Source: Helicobacter monodelphidis (GTDB lineage Bacteria > Campylobacterota > Campylobacteria > Campylobacterales > Helicobacteraceae). Taken from it: 64,000 nucleotides of DNA. Below are positions 49,065 to 59,099 of this stretch, one piece after another. The notes under the pieces are model-generated. The model ran no database searches. It saw nothing but the letters and a program-made list of their open reading frames with translations, and was not told the DNA's origin. Location of the stretch: contig NZ_NHYN01000007.1 in assembly GCF_003288845.1 (NCBI RefSeq), positions 1 through 64,000 of the forward strand, given 5' to 3'. The position numbers and the translations under genes were made by a program. The stretch's first letter is position 1, and the number at the start of each line of letters is the position of its first letter.

Positions 49065-49438
49065 TTATTGCAGTACCGGTTTTTGATGATGGATTAAAAA
49101 TTTTTACAAACACAGGCCATAGCCCTTATTTTGCAATTTTTGAACAGAAGGGAAAGGGAATGTTTAAAAGCTTTGATTTACTTGAGATGCGTACAAACCC
49201 ACGAGGCAACAAAGAAGCTGAAAAGGGTTGTTCGCATTCTGAAGATGAGGATACAGAAGCCCATATTCATGGACATTTGGTTTTGGCAGAGATGGTTAAA
49301 GGTGTGGATATTGTGCTTGTCAAACATGCTTGTGCAAACACAACGAAAGTAATGCAGAATGCGGGTGCAAAAATTTGCAAGATTCCCCAAAATATCCAAA
49401 TGGCAAAGGAGGCATTAAGCCAAGCAAATATGCAATAA
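49061..49438 (+). CDS. NifB/NifX-family iron-molybdenum cofactor-like protein
   Basis: A 125-residue protein of the dinitrogenase cofactor-binding fold (MIIAVPVFDDGLKIFTNTGH, then FDLLEMRTNP and DIVLVKHACANTTKVMQNAG). A His/Cys-rich insert (GCSHSEDEDTEAHIHGH) could bind metal. Nitrogen fixation is not implied; such stand-alone proteins are common in anaerobes and Campylobacterota. It is coupled to lon. Confidence 0.75.
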   Translation: MIIAVPVFDDGLKIFTNTGHSPYFAIFEQKGKGMFKSFDLLEMRTNPRGNKEAEKGCSHSEDEDTEAHIHGHLVLAEMVKGVDIVLVKHACANTTKVMQNAGAKICKIPQNIQMAKEALSQANMQ

Positions 49439-49523
49439 AATTGGCCAAGTAAATAAAAAGGGGTTGTAAAATGCTAAGGTGTATTACAAGAAAGGTATTC
49501 TTATATGAAACATAAAATAGCAT

Positions 49524-49991
49524 TCACAATCTCCTAAGTAACTTTGCTGGATTTCCTGCGTAAATTCCTTTTATACAAATATCCTTCGTAACAACACTTC
49601 CAGCACCAATCACAGCACCATCGCAGATGTTCACAGGTAAAATTGTCGCATTAGAGCCAATACTCACATAATCTCCGATAGTGGTTTTTTTCCATGCTAA
49701 ACGATCCCCACCAGCAGGACCGCCTTTTGCAAACAAATCATTGATAAACATCACACCATGCCCGATAAAACAAGAGTTTCCAATTTCAACTAATTCACAG
49801 ATAAAACAATGAGATTGAACCTTTGTATTTTTGCCAATTTTTACACCTCTTTGAATCTCTACGAATGGGCCAACAAAGACACCATCTCCTAATACACATT
49901 CATACAAATTGCACGGCTCTACAATACTTACATTCTCACCAAAAGTAACTTCGCGGATACCAACTTGCAATGACCTTACTTGTTTTTTCAT
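49524..49991 (-). CDS. Hexapeptide-repeat acyltransferase
   Basis: A 155-residue left-handed beta-helix acetyltransferase (LbH). Hexapeptide turns run through most of the chain: VSIVEPCNLYECVLGDGVFVG, IGNSCFIGHGVMFINDLF, TIGDYVSIGSNATILPVNIC and GAVIGAGSVVTKDI, then GNPAKLLRRL. It resembles WlbB/PglD-like sugar N-acetyltransferases used for surface glycans. It stands alone, so the acceptor sugar is unknown. Confidence 0.82.
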   Translation of the reverse strand: MKKQVRSLQVGIREVTFGENVSIVEPCNLYECVLGDGVFVGPFVEIQRGVKIGKNTKVQSHCFICELVEIGNSCFIGHGVMFINDLFAKGGPAGGDRLAWKKTTIGDYVSIGSNATILPVNICDGAVIGAGSVVTKDICIKGIYAGNPAKLLRRL

Positions 49992-50254
49992 TGTTACTCC
50001 TTATTTTTTAATTCAGCCTAAAAAACCTCTACTCATATGAATAAATTACATAATCACAGAAAATGATTAAACTTCCTAACTTAAAACAACTAGCATCAAG
50101 TATGATTTTAGCATAATACTTTAAAGTTATTTTTAATTTTAAAGATAAGAAAAAGATGAAACTTTATCGACATATTCACATTTTTCTTGAATCCCTTGTA
50201 TTTTTGTCCAAAATACTCTACAATTTCTCACTTTATATTTTCAAGGAGTTTATT
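49992..50254. other. Intergenic region before hisD
   Basis: About 260 AT-rich bases. CATAAT at 50112-50117 (TAGCATAATAC) is the best -10 candidate for hisD. A reading frame upstream of the hisD ATG from 50156 looks like random hydrophobic translation. Confidence 0.45.
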
Positions 50255-51568
50255 ATGCCTTTAATGACCCAAATTTCAACCTCTGATACCCATTTTCATG
50301 AATCTTTTAATAAGCTTTTAAAACGTGGTGAAATGGATATGGAATCGGTTTTACCCATCGTCAATGAAATTTTGAGGGAAGTTAAAGAAGAGCAGGAAAC
50401 TGCGATTTTAAGGCATATCAGTCAGTTTGATTCTTGGCAACCTGAGTCCTTAGATCAAATACTGATTAGCAAAAAAGAAATGAAAACAGCTTATGACTCT
50501 CTTGCTCCATCCCTAAGGGATACCCTCCATCTAGCCTATGATAGAATTTACGCTTTTCATTCTAAGCAAAAACTAAAAAGTTGGATTGACTTTGCTGAAG
50601 ATGGCACAATTTTAGGACAGAAAGTTACTCCAATGCAACGGGCAGGCTTATATATCCCGGGTGGCAAAGCCACTTATCCTAGCTCCTTATTAATGAATGC
50701 AATTCCAGCTATTGTTGCTGGAGTCAAAGACATTATTGTTTGTTCACCAGCTATACACAATCAAGTCAATGCTACACTTCTAGCAGCGGCACATATCTGC
50801 AATATTCAGCATTTTTATAAAATTGGCGGTGCGAGTGCAATTGCATTTATGGGCTACGGAACACAACAATTTCAAAAAGTGGATGTTATTACGGGTCCAG
50901 GAAATATTTTTGTCGCAACAGCAAAAAAACTCCTTTTTGGTGAAGTTAATATTGATATGATTGCGGGTCCAAGTGAGATTGGTGTTATCGCTGATTGTAG
51001 TGCAGATATAGAATCCCTTGCACTAGATTTACTTTCCCAAGCAGAACATGATGAGTTAGCAAGTTCAATTCTTATTACGCCACACAAAGAATTAGCAAAT
51101 GCTGTTGCACAAAAGATTGATGAAATTCTACCCACTCTTCAACGCAAGGAAATTGCAACAACTTCAATCCGTGAACGTGGGATGATTCTTGTCACAACAG
51201 ATTTACAAGAAGCTATTGATTTAATGAATCTCATTGCACCAGAGCATTTAGAGATTCTAACTGAACAACCTTTTGAAATTCTCCCCCATATTCAAAATGC
51301 AGGGGCAATTTTTCTTGGACACTACACACCAGAGGCATTAGGAGATTATCTTGCAGGTCCTAACCATACACTTCCAACAGGGGGAAATGCAAGATTTTCA
51401 TCACCTTTGAGTGTAGATCACTTCTTGAAAAAAAGTTCCATTCTAGCATTTTCTCAAAAAGGTGCGATTGGGCTATCTATGCAGTGCGGGGAGTTTGCAG
51501 AAGCAGAAGGACTTCAAGCACATAAAGAGTCTATACTCTTTAGACAAAAATTAAGCAAAAAAGTGTAG
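50255..51568 (+). CDS. hisD: Histidinol dehydrogenase
   Basis: A 437-residue zinc enzyme, last two steps of histidine synthesis. Motifs are QRAGLYIPGGKATYPSSLLM, KVDVITGPGNIFVATAKKLL, IDMIAGPSEIGVIAD, LSQAEHDELA and GPNHTLPTGGNARFSSPLSV. The ATG at 50255 has AAGGAG seven bases before it, so the 33-codon upstream extension is rejected. No other his gene is adjacent. sodB follows 50 bases later. Confidence 0.95.
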   Translation: MPLMTQISTSDTHFHESFNKLLKRGEMDMESVLPIVNEILREVKEEQETAILRHISQFDSWQPESLDQILISKKEMKTAYDSLAPSLRDTLHLAYDRIYAFHSKQKLKSWIDFAEDGTILGQKVTPMQRAGLYIPGGKATYPSSLLMNAIPAIVAGVKDIIVCSPAIHNQVNATLLAAAHICNIQHFYKIGGASAIAFMGYGTQQFQKVDVITGPGNIFVATAKKLLFGEVNIDMIAGPSEIGVIADCSADIESLALDLLSQAEHDELASSILITPHKELANAVAQKIDEILPTLQRKEIATTSIRERGMILVTTDLQEAIDLMNLIAPEHLEILTEQPFEILPHIQNAGAIFLGHYTPEALGDYLAGPNHTLPTGGNARFSSPLSVDHFLKKSSILAFSQKGAIGLSMQCGEFAEAEGLQAHKESILFRQKLSKKV

Positions 51569-51618
51569 AATATAGAGCATTTTTGCATAACAATAAATCA
51601 TTAATCTAGGAGTTTACA

Positions 51619-52251
51619 ATGTTTGAATTACGCAAATTACCTTTTGAAGCAGGTGCTTCCACCCCTCTTTTATCTAAAGAGACAATTGAATTTCATCATG
51701 GACGCCATCACGCCACTTATGTGAAGAATTTAAATGCACTTTTAGAGGGGCATAGCCTTGCTGGAAAATCCTTGTTTGAGATTATTCAAAAAAGTGATGG
51801 TGGGCTATTTAACAATGCTGCACAAGTTTTTAACCACGATTTTTACTGGGACTGTATCACGTCTACTGAAGTTTCTGTAGGAGCTGAGACCAAAAAAGCC
51901 ATTGAGCAAAAGTTTGGCTCTATTGAAAAGTTTTGTGAGCAGTTTGCCGACAGCGGTGCAAAGCAATTTGGTTCTGGCTGGGTATGGCTTGTTTTAAATA
52001 AGTCCGGAGAATTAGAAATTCTTAGCACTTCTAATGCAGCAACACCCATTACAGACGATAAAGCACCTTTGCTTGTATGTGATGTTTGGGAACATGCTTA
52101 CTACATTGACCATCGCAATGACCGCGTCAACTACCTAAAGAAATTTATTGCCCAAATTAACTGGAAATTTGTTGAGGAACGTTATCTTGCTGCAAAAACA
52201 AAAGGTATACAGTCTACCGCAGAGTATATCCAAACCATTCACAAAGGTTAA
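51619..52251 (+). CDS. sodB: Superoxide dismutase [Fe]
   Basis: A 210-residue Fe-type SOD. Metal ligands lie in TIEFHHGRHHATYVKNLN, VFNHDFYWDC and CDVWEHAYYIDHRNDR; GSGWVWLV is conserved. It has no signal peptide and protects cytosolic Fe-S enzymes, relevant for a microaerophile. It has its own spacer, so it may have a separate promoter. Confidence 0.96.
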   Translation: MFELRKLPFEAGASTPLLSKETIEFHHGRHHATYVKNLNALLEGHSLAGKSLFEIIQKSDGGLFNNAAQVFNHDFYWDCITSTEVSVGAETKKAIEQKFGSIEKFCEQFADSGAKQFGSGWVWLVLNKSGELEILSTSNAATPITDDKAPLLVCDVWEHAYYIDHRNDRVNYLKKFIAQINWKFVEERYLAAKTKGIQSTAEYIQTIHKG

Positions 52252-52254
52252 GAA

Positions 52255-52533
52255 GTGTTAAACTTTGATGATGATGATATTTTCAGCGGTTCACCCATTG
52301 ATAAGTGGTTGGAAATTATCTTTCATTCCCACCGTGGGTTGGCAGAAGCAGAATTACGGAGGCTATTAGAAAGCCTTGCCCTCTGTGAAATGTTGCTTGA
52401 TTCTCAAAAATCGGAAGAGGATTGGGAAAAACAAGTTGCAACGATGAAATTTTCAGAAGAAAACCATTTGCAGGAAAGAATGAATAATCTTGCAATTGAA
52501 TCTATGGGAAAAATCTTAACTCAGAGTGAGTGA
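52255..52533 (+). CDS. DUF2018 small helical protein
   Basis: A 92-residue acidic protein (LNFDDDDIFSGSPIDKWLEII) of the epsilonproteobacterial DUF2018 family, of which H. pylori HP0242 has a known helical dimer structure. Function unknown. GTG start four bases after sodB. Confidence 0.75.
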   Translation: MLNFDDDDIFSGSPIDKWLEIIFHSHRGLAEAELRRLLESLALCEMLLDSQKSEEDWEKQVATMKFSEENHLQERMNNLAIESMGKILTQSE

Positions 52534-52539
52534 TAAATA

Positions 52540-52980
52540 ATGAAAATTCTTTACTTTCCTCTTTTATTGTTTCTTTTTTCTATCTTTATGTGGGCAGATA
52601 ACTGGAAATATCAAGGGGAAGTAGAGCTTAAAAAAGATGAAATCTACCACCTTGCCTTTCAAGAAAGGGAAGTAATGAAGGATTTGTATTTTCGATGGAC
52701 ATTACATAAAAATCAAGGCTTGGTAATGCATGTCCATTACGATGGATTTGTCCATCAATTCATTCTTTATGAACGTTACCATAGACGCGGTTTTAAAGTC
52801 CAGCTTTTTAAACATAATTCTAGGGCTTATACCGCTGCACCCTATATTTGGATTCGTATGGTAGATTATAAATATGATACAAAAACAGCATTAATTAGAT
52901 TCCTTGTGCATGATGGCAACAAGGAAATTTCATTAGTTTCGCAAGAAAAGGTAAATAGTGTCGGCTTTAGAGGATATTAA
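52540..52980 (+). CDS. Exported protein of unknown function (HP0241-like by position)
   Basis: A 146-residue protein with a signal peptide (LYFPLLLFLFSIFMWADN) and a beta-rich mature part (WKYQGEVELKKDEIYHLAF, HQFILYERYHRRGFKVQLF). Unrecognised family, conserved in position between the DUF2018 and polyprenyl-synthase genes in H. pylori. The 3' end overlaps the next gene by 23 bases. Confidence 0.6.
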   Translation: MKILYFPLLLFLFSIFMWADNWKYQGEVELKKDEIYHLAFQEREVMKDLYFRWTLHKNQGLVMHVHYDGFVHQFILYERYHRRGFKVQLFKHNSRAYTAAPYIWIRMVDYKYDTKTALIRFLVHDGNKEISLVSQEKVNSVGFRGY

Positions 52981-53878
52981 AACAATTATTCATGTATGGC
53001 TACAAGAGAGCTTACAGAAAGAAACGCAGGAATGGGGATTGACTTCAATCCTTATGGGTGGAAAGATGTTGCGTTCGCGTCTTGTTTTAGCAATCGCACA
53101 AGAAAGTGCTGAATCTAAAAAACTCTGTGCAATTATCGAATTGATTCAGAGTGCATCATTGTTACATGATGATGTAATTGATGATTCATTGATGCGTCGT
53201 GGAAACCCCTCTCTTAACGCTAGTGTAGGCTCTAAAAATGCAATTATGGTCGGTGATATTTTATATTCTAAAGGCTTTTATGAGTTAAGTTTTTTGGATC
53301 CAAGGATTGCACAAGTCATATCATCCTCTGTCGTGCGATTGAGCAATGGGGAGATTTTAGATGTATGCTTAAGTCAGTCATTTAATAGCGATCAAGAACA
53401 ATATATGCGAATGATTGAGAATAAAACAGCTTCTTTAATTGAAGCATCTAGTGAAGCAGCTGCATTATTGGTGGGTTTAGACGCAGAAGCATTCAGAGTT
53501 TATGGTAAAAATTTGGGTATTGCTTTTCAAATTATCGATGATTTGCTAGACATTACACAAGATTCTAGCACATTAGGAAAAGAATCTTTAAGTGATTTCA
53601 AAGAAGGTAAAACAACACTACCCTACATTTACCTTTATGAATCTTTTGGGCAAAATCAGGATTTTCATTCTCAAGAACGTTTAAAAAGTTATTTTAAAAA
53701 AACACTCACACAAGAAGAACAACAATGGATTATTCAATCTATGCAACACTATGATTGTATTAAAAAAAGCTTTCATCTTGCTAAAGCATTGGGAGAGAAA
53801 GCCCTGCAAGCCATATCTGCATACAATAATACTCAATTAGAAGAGATTATGACTAAAATGATAGAAAGGGATTTTTAA
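52958..53878 (+). CDS. Polyprenyl diphosphate synthase
   Basis: A 306-residue trans-prenyltransferase. First aspartate-rich motif LLHDDVIDDSLMRRG, second FQIIDDLLDITQD. The residues before the first motif are not bulky aromatic (QSASLLHDD), suggesting a long-chain product such as octaprenyl/heptaprenyl diphosphate for quinones, matching HP0240. The start is GTG at 52958. The stop shares a base with the hemA start (TAATG). Confidence 0.88.
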   Translation: MSALEDIKTIIHVWLQESLQKETQEWGLTSILMGGKMLRSRLVLAIAQESAESKKLCAIIELIQSASLLHDDVIDDSLMRRGNPSLNASVGSKNAIMVGDILYSKGFYELSFLDPRIAQVISSSVVRLSNGEILDVCLSQSFNSDQEQYMRMIENKTASLIEASSEAAALLVGLDAEAFRVYGKNLGIAFQIIDDLLDITQDSSTLGKESLSDFKEGKTTLPYIYLYESFGQNQDFHSQERLKSYFKKTLTQEEQQWIIQSMQHYDCIKKSFHLAKALGEKALQAISAYNNTQLEEIMTKMIERDF

Positions 53879-55179
53879 TGCATTATCTCATTATTAGCTT
53901 TACACACAAGAATAGTAATATTTCTGTGCGCGAACAACTTGCTTTTGATACTCCCGCTAAAAACGAATCTTTTCTGAAAATGCTTACTGAAAATAAATTC
54001 ATCCAAGAAGCAATTATTCTTTCAACATGCAATCGTGTTGAATTTATTTTATGTGCTAAAGATACAGAAAAAGCAACACTCTATCTCTTTGAAAGGTTGA
54101 GTATTTTAGTTAATATTGCAACAAATGAATTAGAATCCCTTGCAGATGTTTACATTAATCAAGCAGCCATTCACCACCTTTTTTGTGTTTCAAGTAGTTT
54201 GGATAGCCTTGTTGTGGGGGAAGCACAAATCACAGGACAACTCAAAAATTCTTTCAAGTTTTCATATGATAAGGGATATTGTCAGCAGCACTTAGCACGT
54301 GCATTACATTTTGCTTTTCGCTGTGCGGCTGCTGTAAGGAATTCTACAGAAATTTCTAAAAACCCTGTTTCTGTTGCTTCTGTTGCGACACTAAAGGCAA
54401 AAGAAATCGTAAAAGACTTAAATGATGAAGAAGTGGTTGTAATTGGACTTGGTGAAATGAGTCGTTTAACTATTAAGCATCTTTTAAGTTATGGTGCAAA
54501 AGTCATTCTACTCAATCGCGATAAAACAAAGGTAGAAGAATTTGTAGCGGAAATGAATTCACAAAAAATTACCTCACTTGGCTTGGGGGATATCGCAAAA
54601 ACAATCAATCGACACAGAATCCTGTTTAGTGCAACTGGAGCACCGCACGCAATTATTACACAAGATCTTGTCAAGCCAACAGATTTTGAACGTTATTGGT
54701 TTGATTTAGCCGTTCCACGCGACATAGAATTGAGCTATCCACAAAATATTCAACTTTTCAGTGTCGATGATTTGCAGGATATTGTCCATAAAAACCTATC
54801 TTTACGAGAGGAACAAGCGAAAATGGCATATGGAATTGTAGGAAAATTCACACAAGATTTCTTTTTATGGCTTTCTTCATTACATATTGAACCCATCATT
54901 AAATCTTTACGAGAGCAGGCAAAAAATGCGGCAACACAAGAGATTGAACGTGCAATTAAAAAAGGTTTTTTACCCAAAAATTATGAACGCAACTTATATA
55001 AAACCTTAGATAACGCCTTTAATCGATTCTTGCACACACCAACAATTAAACTGAAGGAGAATGCGGACAAACCTCAAATTGACACCATCATAGAATCCTT
55101 GAAATTTTTATTTGATATCCATAGCGAGTATCTCACTTTAGACCAATATCGTTGTGAATACAATTCAACAGAAAACTAA
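53878..55179 (+). CDS. hemA: Glutamyl-tRNA reductase
   Basis: A 433-residue enzyme making glutamate-1-semialdehyde, first committed step of haem synthesis. Catalytic Cys in ILSTCNRVEFIL; LDSLVVGEAQITGQLK; AVRNSTEISKNPVSVASVA; and NADPH domain VVVIGLGEMSRL are diagnostic. hemC is four genes downstream. Confidence 0.96.
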   Translation: MHYLIISFTHKNSNISVREQLAFDTPAKNESFLKMLTENKFIQEAIILSTCNRVEFILCAKDTEKATLYLFERLSILVNIATNELESLADVYINQAAIHHLFCVSSSLDSLVVGEAQITGQLKNSFKFSYDKGYCQQHLARALHFAFRCAAAVRNSTEISKNPVSVASVATLKAKEIVKDLNDEEVVVIGLGEMSRLTIKHLLSYGAKVILLNRDKTKVEEFVAEMNSQKITSLGLGDIAKTINRHRILFSATGAPHAIITQDLVKPTDFERYWFDLAVPRDIELSYPQNIQLFSVDDLQDIVHKNLSLREEQAKMAYGIVGKFTQDFFLWLSSLHIEPIIKSLREQAKNAATQEIERAIKKGFLPKNYERNLYKTLDNAFNRFLHTPTIKLKENADKPQIDTIIESLKFLFDIHSEYLTLDQYRCEYNSTEN

Positions 55180-55188
55180 GGAGACAAT

Positions 55189-56934
55189 ATGCGTTTTTCA
55201 ACATTTTTTGCACCCACACTTAAGGAAACTCCTAAAGACGTGGTACTTAAAAGTCATGAATATTTATTGCGTGCAGGTTATATTCAACAATTAGGTAGTG
55301 GGATTTATAGCTTTCTACCACTAGGAAAAAGAGTTCTAACAAGAATTAGCCAAATCGTCAGAGAAGAAATGAATCGCATTCACGCACAAGAAGTAATGTT
55401 GGGCTTTGTAACTCCTTCTGAATTATGGGAAAAAAGCAATCGGTTGCACAAATATGGTAAAGAGCTTTTACGATTTAAAGATCGCAAAAATGCAGAATTC
55501 GTCTTAGGACCAACACATGAAGAAGCCGCTGTAGAGATGATTAAAGGTTACATCAAAAGTCACAAACAACTTCCTATACACATCTACCAAATCCATCTTA
55601 AATTTAGAGATGAAATGCGTCCACGTTCAGGATTAATGCGTGGACGTGAGTTTATTATGAAAGATGCTTATAGTTTTCATAAAAATAAGGCAGATTTGGT
55701 GCGTGAATTTCAGGTAATGGAGCAATGCTATCAAAGAATCTTTAATCGCTTAGGTCTTGATTTTCGCATTGTTAAAGCAGATAGTGGCTCAATTGGGGGA
55801 ACTGGGAGTAAGGAATTTATGGTTGTTGCAGAAAGTGGAGAAGATACATTAGCCATTTGTCAAGAATGCACGTATGCTGCAAATCTTGAAGCCGCCACAC
55901 GTACTGCCAAACAACCACAAACCCGCCCACCGCAAGCCACATTTGCTAAATTCAATACCCCTAATACCACTAGCATTAAATCTTTATGTGCTTTCTTTCA
56001 TGTTGAACCTTATTGGACGATGAAAGCTGTCGTGAAAAAAATTCTGAAGCAAGGAAAATCAGAACTTGCTTACTTTTTCATCAGAGGAAATGATACGCTT
56101 GAAAATATTAAAGCACAAAATGTCACTGGAGCTGATGAGATAATAGATGCCTCAAAGGAAGAGATTGAAGCGGTAGGATTGCACATAGGGTACATTGGAC
56201 CCATTGCACTACGCAATATTACGCAAAGTCAACAGATTTATTTTGATGAGGAATTAAGGGATGGAGGGAATTTAATTTGTGGTGCAAATGAAGAAGGGTA
56301 TCATTTTGTGGGCGTGAATTTAGCAGAATTTGAAGGGCTTGTTTATGCTGACCTCATCAGCATTCAAGAAGGAGATATTTGCCCTGAATGCAAAAGAGGC
56401 ACATTAATTCATAAAAAAGGGATTGAAGTCGGGCATATTTTTCAATTAGGGACAAGATATTCAGAACCCTTGAATGCGAGTTTTTTAGATGAAAATGCAC
56501 AGAGTTGCTTTTTTGAGATGGGTTGTTATGGAATTGGAATTTCGCGTCTATTAAGTGCAAGCGTGGAGCAAAACCACGATCAAAAGGGGATAATTTGGAC
56601 ATCAAGCATTTCTCCTTTTTCACTTACTTTAATTCTTTCAAATTCAAAAGACAGCCTCCAACAACAAGAGGCAGAAAAAATATATAATAGCCTACAAGAA
56701 ATGGGCATAGAAGTTTTATTTGATGATCGCAATGAAAGATTTGGCTCAAAAATGGCAGATTTTGAATTAATGGGAATCCCTTTTGCTTTAATCATAGGTA
56801 AAGGTACTCCAAATGGGTTGTGTGAAATAATACAAAGAAAAACTCAAGAAAGGTGCGAAATTCAATTATCGGAGGCGTGTGCGTATGTTCAAAAGCTTAT
56901 CCATCATTGCAGTGTTAATTTATCTACTGATTGA
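55189..56934 (+). CDS. proS: Prolyl-tRNA synthetase
   Basis: A 581-residue class II synthetase of the bacterial type with an editing insert. Motif 1-3 regions: YIQQLGSGIYSFLPLGKRVL, FRDEMRPRSGLMRGREFIMKD, and GCYGIGISRLLSA; the INS domain contains CPECKRGTLIHKKG. The last 50 bases overlap the fxsA gene. Confidence 0.96.
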   Translation: MRFSTFFAPTLKETPKDVVLKSHEYLLRAGYIQQLGSGIYSFLPLGKRVLTRISQIVREEMNRIHAQEVMLGFVTPSELWEKSNRLHKYGKELLRFKDRKNAEFVLGPTHEEAAVEMIKGYIKSHKQLPIHIYQIHLKFRDEMRPRSGLMRGREFIMKDAYSFHKNKADLVREFQVMEQCYQRIFNRLGLDFRIVKADSGSIGGTGSKEFMVVAESGEDTLAICQECTYAANLEAATRTAKQPQTRPPQATFAKFNTPNTTSIKSLCAFFHVEPYWTMKAVVKKILKQGKSELAYFFIRGNDTLENIKAQNVTGADEIIDASKEEIEAVGLHIGYIGPIALRNITQSQQIYFDEELRDGGNLICGANEEGYHFVGVNLAEFEGLVYADLISIQEGDICPECKRGTLIHKKGIEVGHIFQLGTRYSEPLNASFLDENAQSCFFEMGCYGIGISRLLSASVEQNHDQKGIIWTSSISPFSLTLILSNSKDSLQQQEAEKIYNSLQEMGIEVLFDDRNERFGSKMADFELMGIPFALIIGKGTPNGLCEIIQRKTQERCEIQLSEACAYVQKLIHHCSVNLSTD

Positions 56935-57289
56935 AACTTTTGTAAGTGTTGCGTTTGCAGACCAAGTTGGATTCTTTGGGCTGTTTATGGAAATTCTTGT
57001 TAGTTTTATCATCGGTATCGCTTTACTGGTGAATTTTGGCGGACTTATGGGGCATAGCTTCCAGGTTTTGCGTTCAGGCAGAATAACGACAAAAGATGTC
57101 GCAACTGCGACAATGCTCCAATTCTTAGGTGCGATTTTCTTGCTCTTACCCGGCGTCTTCTTGGATATTATTGGATTAATTTTTGTGATTTTAGGATTAT
57201 TTAAAGTCGGCACTAAGCCAAGCGAATCACAAAATAGCCATTATGTGCATGATGATGATATTATTGATGTTGAGGTGGCTCCTAAATGA
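56885..57289 (+). CDS. FxsA-family membrane protein
   Basis: A 134-residue inner-membrane protein with three to four helices and [20 protein letters not shown], the FxsA signature region. The C-terminus is acidic ([14 protein letters not shown]). E. coli FxsA suppresses F-exclusion of phage T7; the native role is unclear. The ATG at 56885 has GGAGG nine bases upstream, inside proS. Coupled to hemC by a four-base overlap. Confidence 0.85.
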   Translation: MFKSLSIIAVLIYLLIETFVSVAFADQVGFFGLFMEILVSFIIGIALLVNFGGLMGHSFQVLRSGRITTKDVATATMLQFLGAIFLLLPGVFLDIIGLIFVILGLFKVGTKPSESQNSHYVHDDDIIDVEVAPK

Positions 57290-58239
57290 CGAAAAAACTT
57301 ATTTTAGGGACAAGAGGTAGCATCCTTGCATTATGGCAAGCAGAATATATTCAGCAAAAGCTACAAAAACTTTATCCCCACTTAGAAATTGAACTAAAAA
57401 TTGTCAAAACAAAAGGGGATAAGATTCTTGATGTTCCCCTAGCAAAAATTGGTGGAAAAGGACTTTTTACAAAAGAACTTGAAGAATTAATGCTACAAGA
57501 AAAAATTGATATTGCTGTGCACTCTTTTAAAGATGTTCCTGTAGAAATGGTTGATGGGTTATTGATTGGTGCAATCACGCAAAGAGAAGATGTGCGCGAC
57601 GCATTTTTGAGCGAAAAATATCCAAGTATAGAATCTCTCCCTAAAAATGCAATTGTTGGAACAACCTCCTTAAGACGTACAATGCAACTCAAACATTTTA
57701 GAAATGATTTAAATACACAAAGCTTGAGAGGTAACGTACAGACACGTTTAAGACGCCTTAAAAGTGGGGACTTTGATGCCATTATTCTTGCGATGGCTGG
57801 AGTGAATCGCCTAAACCTCCATACAGAAATATCACACATTTTACCACTTGAAACTTCTTTTATGATTCCAGCAATGGGACAGGCTGCATTAGCAGTACAA
57901 TGCCGTGACGAAAAAGAAATTAAAGAAATTCTCCACCCACTCAACCACCAAACAAGTGTGATCGAAACAACTTGCGAGCGTGCATTTGTAAGGATGCTAA
58001 ATGGAGGTTGCCAAGTACCTATCGGTGTGAATGCAACTCTTCAACAAGACAATATTCAATTAAACGCTATTGTAGGGCTCGGAGACGGAAGTGAAATTTT
58101 GCAAGAAAGTCAGAAAAATCGGATAGGTAATATAGAAGAAGCAGAAATACTAGGACAGTCCCTTGCAGAAAAATTCATTGCCAAAGGTGCAAAAGAAATT
58201 CTTGCAAAGGCTGAAAAAATGGGGTTTGACGGACTATAA
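57286..58239 (+). CDS. hemC: Hydroxymethylbilane synthase
   Basis: A 317-residue enzyme that links four porphobilinogens. [51 protein letters not shown]; and the dipyrromethane-cofactor Cys in [14 protein letters not shown] are present. It closes the haem/prenyl operon. Confidence 0.96.
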   Translation: MTKKLILGTRGSILALWQAEYIQQKLQKLYPHLEIELKIVKTKGDKILDVPLAKIGGKGLFTKELEELMLQEKIDIAVHSFKDVPVEMVDGLLIGAITQREDVRDAFLSEKYPSIESLPKNAIVGTTSLRRTMQLKHFRNDLNTQSLRGNVQTRLRRLKSGDFDAIILAMAGVNRLNLHTEISHILPLETSFMIPAMGQAALAVQCRDEKEIKEILHPLNHQTSVIETTCERAFVRMLNGGCQVPIGVNATLQQDNIQLNAIVGLGDGSEILQESQKNRIGNIEEAEILGQSLAEKFIAKGAKEILAKAEKMGFDGL

Positions 58240-58261
58240 GCCCACCCTCCTCACTAATGCG

Positions 58262-59044
58262 TTAAGCATTCTTCTTGGCACTCCAACATCTAGTCGTATA
58301 TTTAATCTTAAACTCTTTAGGTAACTGCTCATGCATGGAATGGGCAATTTTTTCAAAAAGTTCCACGCCCTGTGGGGTTTCTAAATCCCAATAAGGGTTC
58401 TTCACGCTTTTCCAAGCATTGATATAGTTCTCAATAGTTTGGTGAAAATAAAAATCCTCTTCAAGATAAATAATGCCATCAAATAAGTGCCGATGCTCTT
58501 CAATAATAGGACGTTGATCTTCTCGCCTTACCCCTCTTGTATAGCTAGGGATAAAATGGAGAATAATGGATTCAGCAGCTTCTTGAATTGGATCTTTTAA
58601 ATCTCGATGATTCCACATACAAGAAAAATAAGTTGCTGATTTCAATAAACGATACGCCTCTTTTAATGCTTCTTTTCTATCCATCACATTAAAACTACTA
58701 CCAAAAGTTACCCAATCAAAAGCATTATCCTCAAGCGTTGAATCAAGCCCTGTTGCCCTTACCCACTGAATCTTTTGCCCATTTGTTCGCTCAATACCAA
58801 TTTCTCTCATCGCATCATTTGGCTCAACTGCAACAACCTCACAACCTCTCTCTAAAAGCATAATGCTTAGGTTTCCTGTTCCAGCACCAATATCGGCAAC
58901 CCTCAAAACTTTAGAATCTTGCTGAAGTGTTTGATTAGCTAAATACGTCAACATATCGATGGATATCGGTGCATAATTCGGTCGATAACTATAAAATTTT
59001 GCATGCTTTGTATAATCCCATACTTGCTCTACTATCTTTTCCAT
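58262..59044 (-). CDS. Class I SAM-dependent methyltransferase (stable paralogue)
   Basis: A 260-residue methyltransferase. SAM-binding motif I is VADIGAGTGNLSIMLLERGC, motif II VAVEPNDAMREIG, and the post-motif region WVTFGSSFNVMD. It is about as long as, and clearly related to, the next gene upstream (59100-59900) but lacks its glycine-run tract. Substrate unknown. Confidence 0.8.
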   Translation of the reverse strand: MEKIVEQVWDYTKHAKFYSYRPNYAPISIDMLTYLANQTLQQDSKVLRVADIGAGTGNLSIMLLERGCEVVAVEPNDAMREIGIERTNGQKIQWVRATGLDSTLEDNAFDWVTFGSSFNVMDRKEALKEAYRLLKSATYFSCMWNHRDLKDPIQEAAESIILHFIPSYTRGVRREDQRPIIEEHRHLFDGIIYLEEDFYFHQTIENYINAWKSVKNPYWDLETPQGVELFEKIAHSMHEQLPKEFKIKYTTRCWSAKKNA

Positions 59045-59099
59045 TTTCTAAGCCTTTCATAAATACAACAAGCATTCAATAAAAGGCTTAGAATCTCAT

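Noticed and set aside
49061-49438. Evidence for nitrogen fixation
   Set aside because: The NifX/NifB C-terminal fold occurs widely in non-fixers and no nif genes are nearby.
50156-50254. N-terminal 33-residue extension of HisD
   Set aside because: HisD proteins do not carry it, and AAGGAG is placed correctly for the ATG at 50255.
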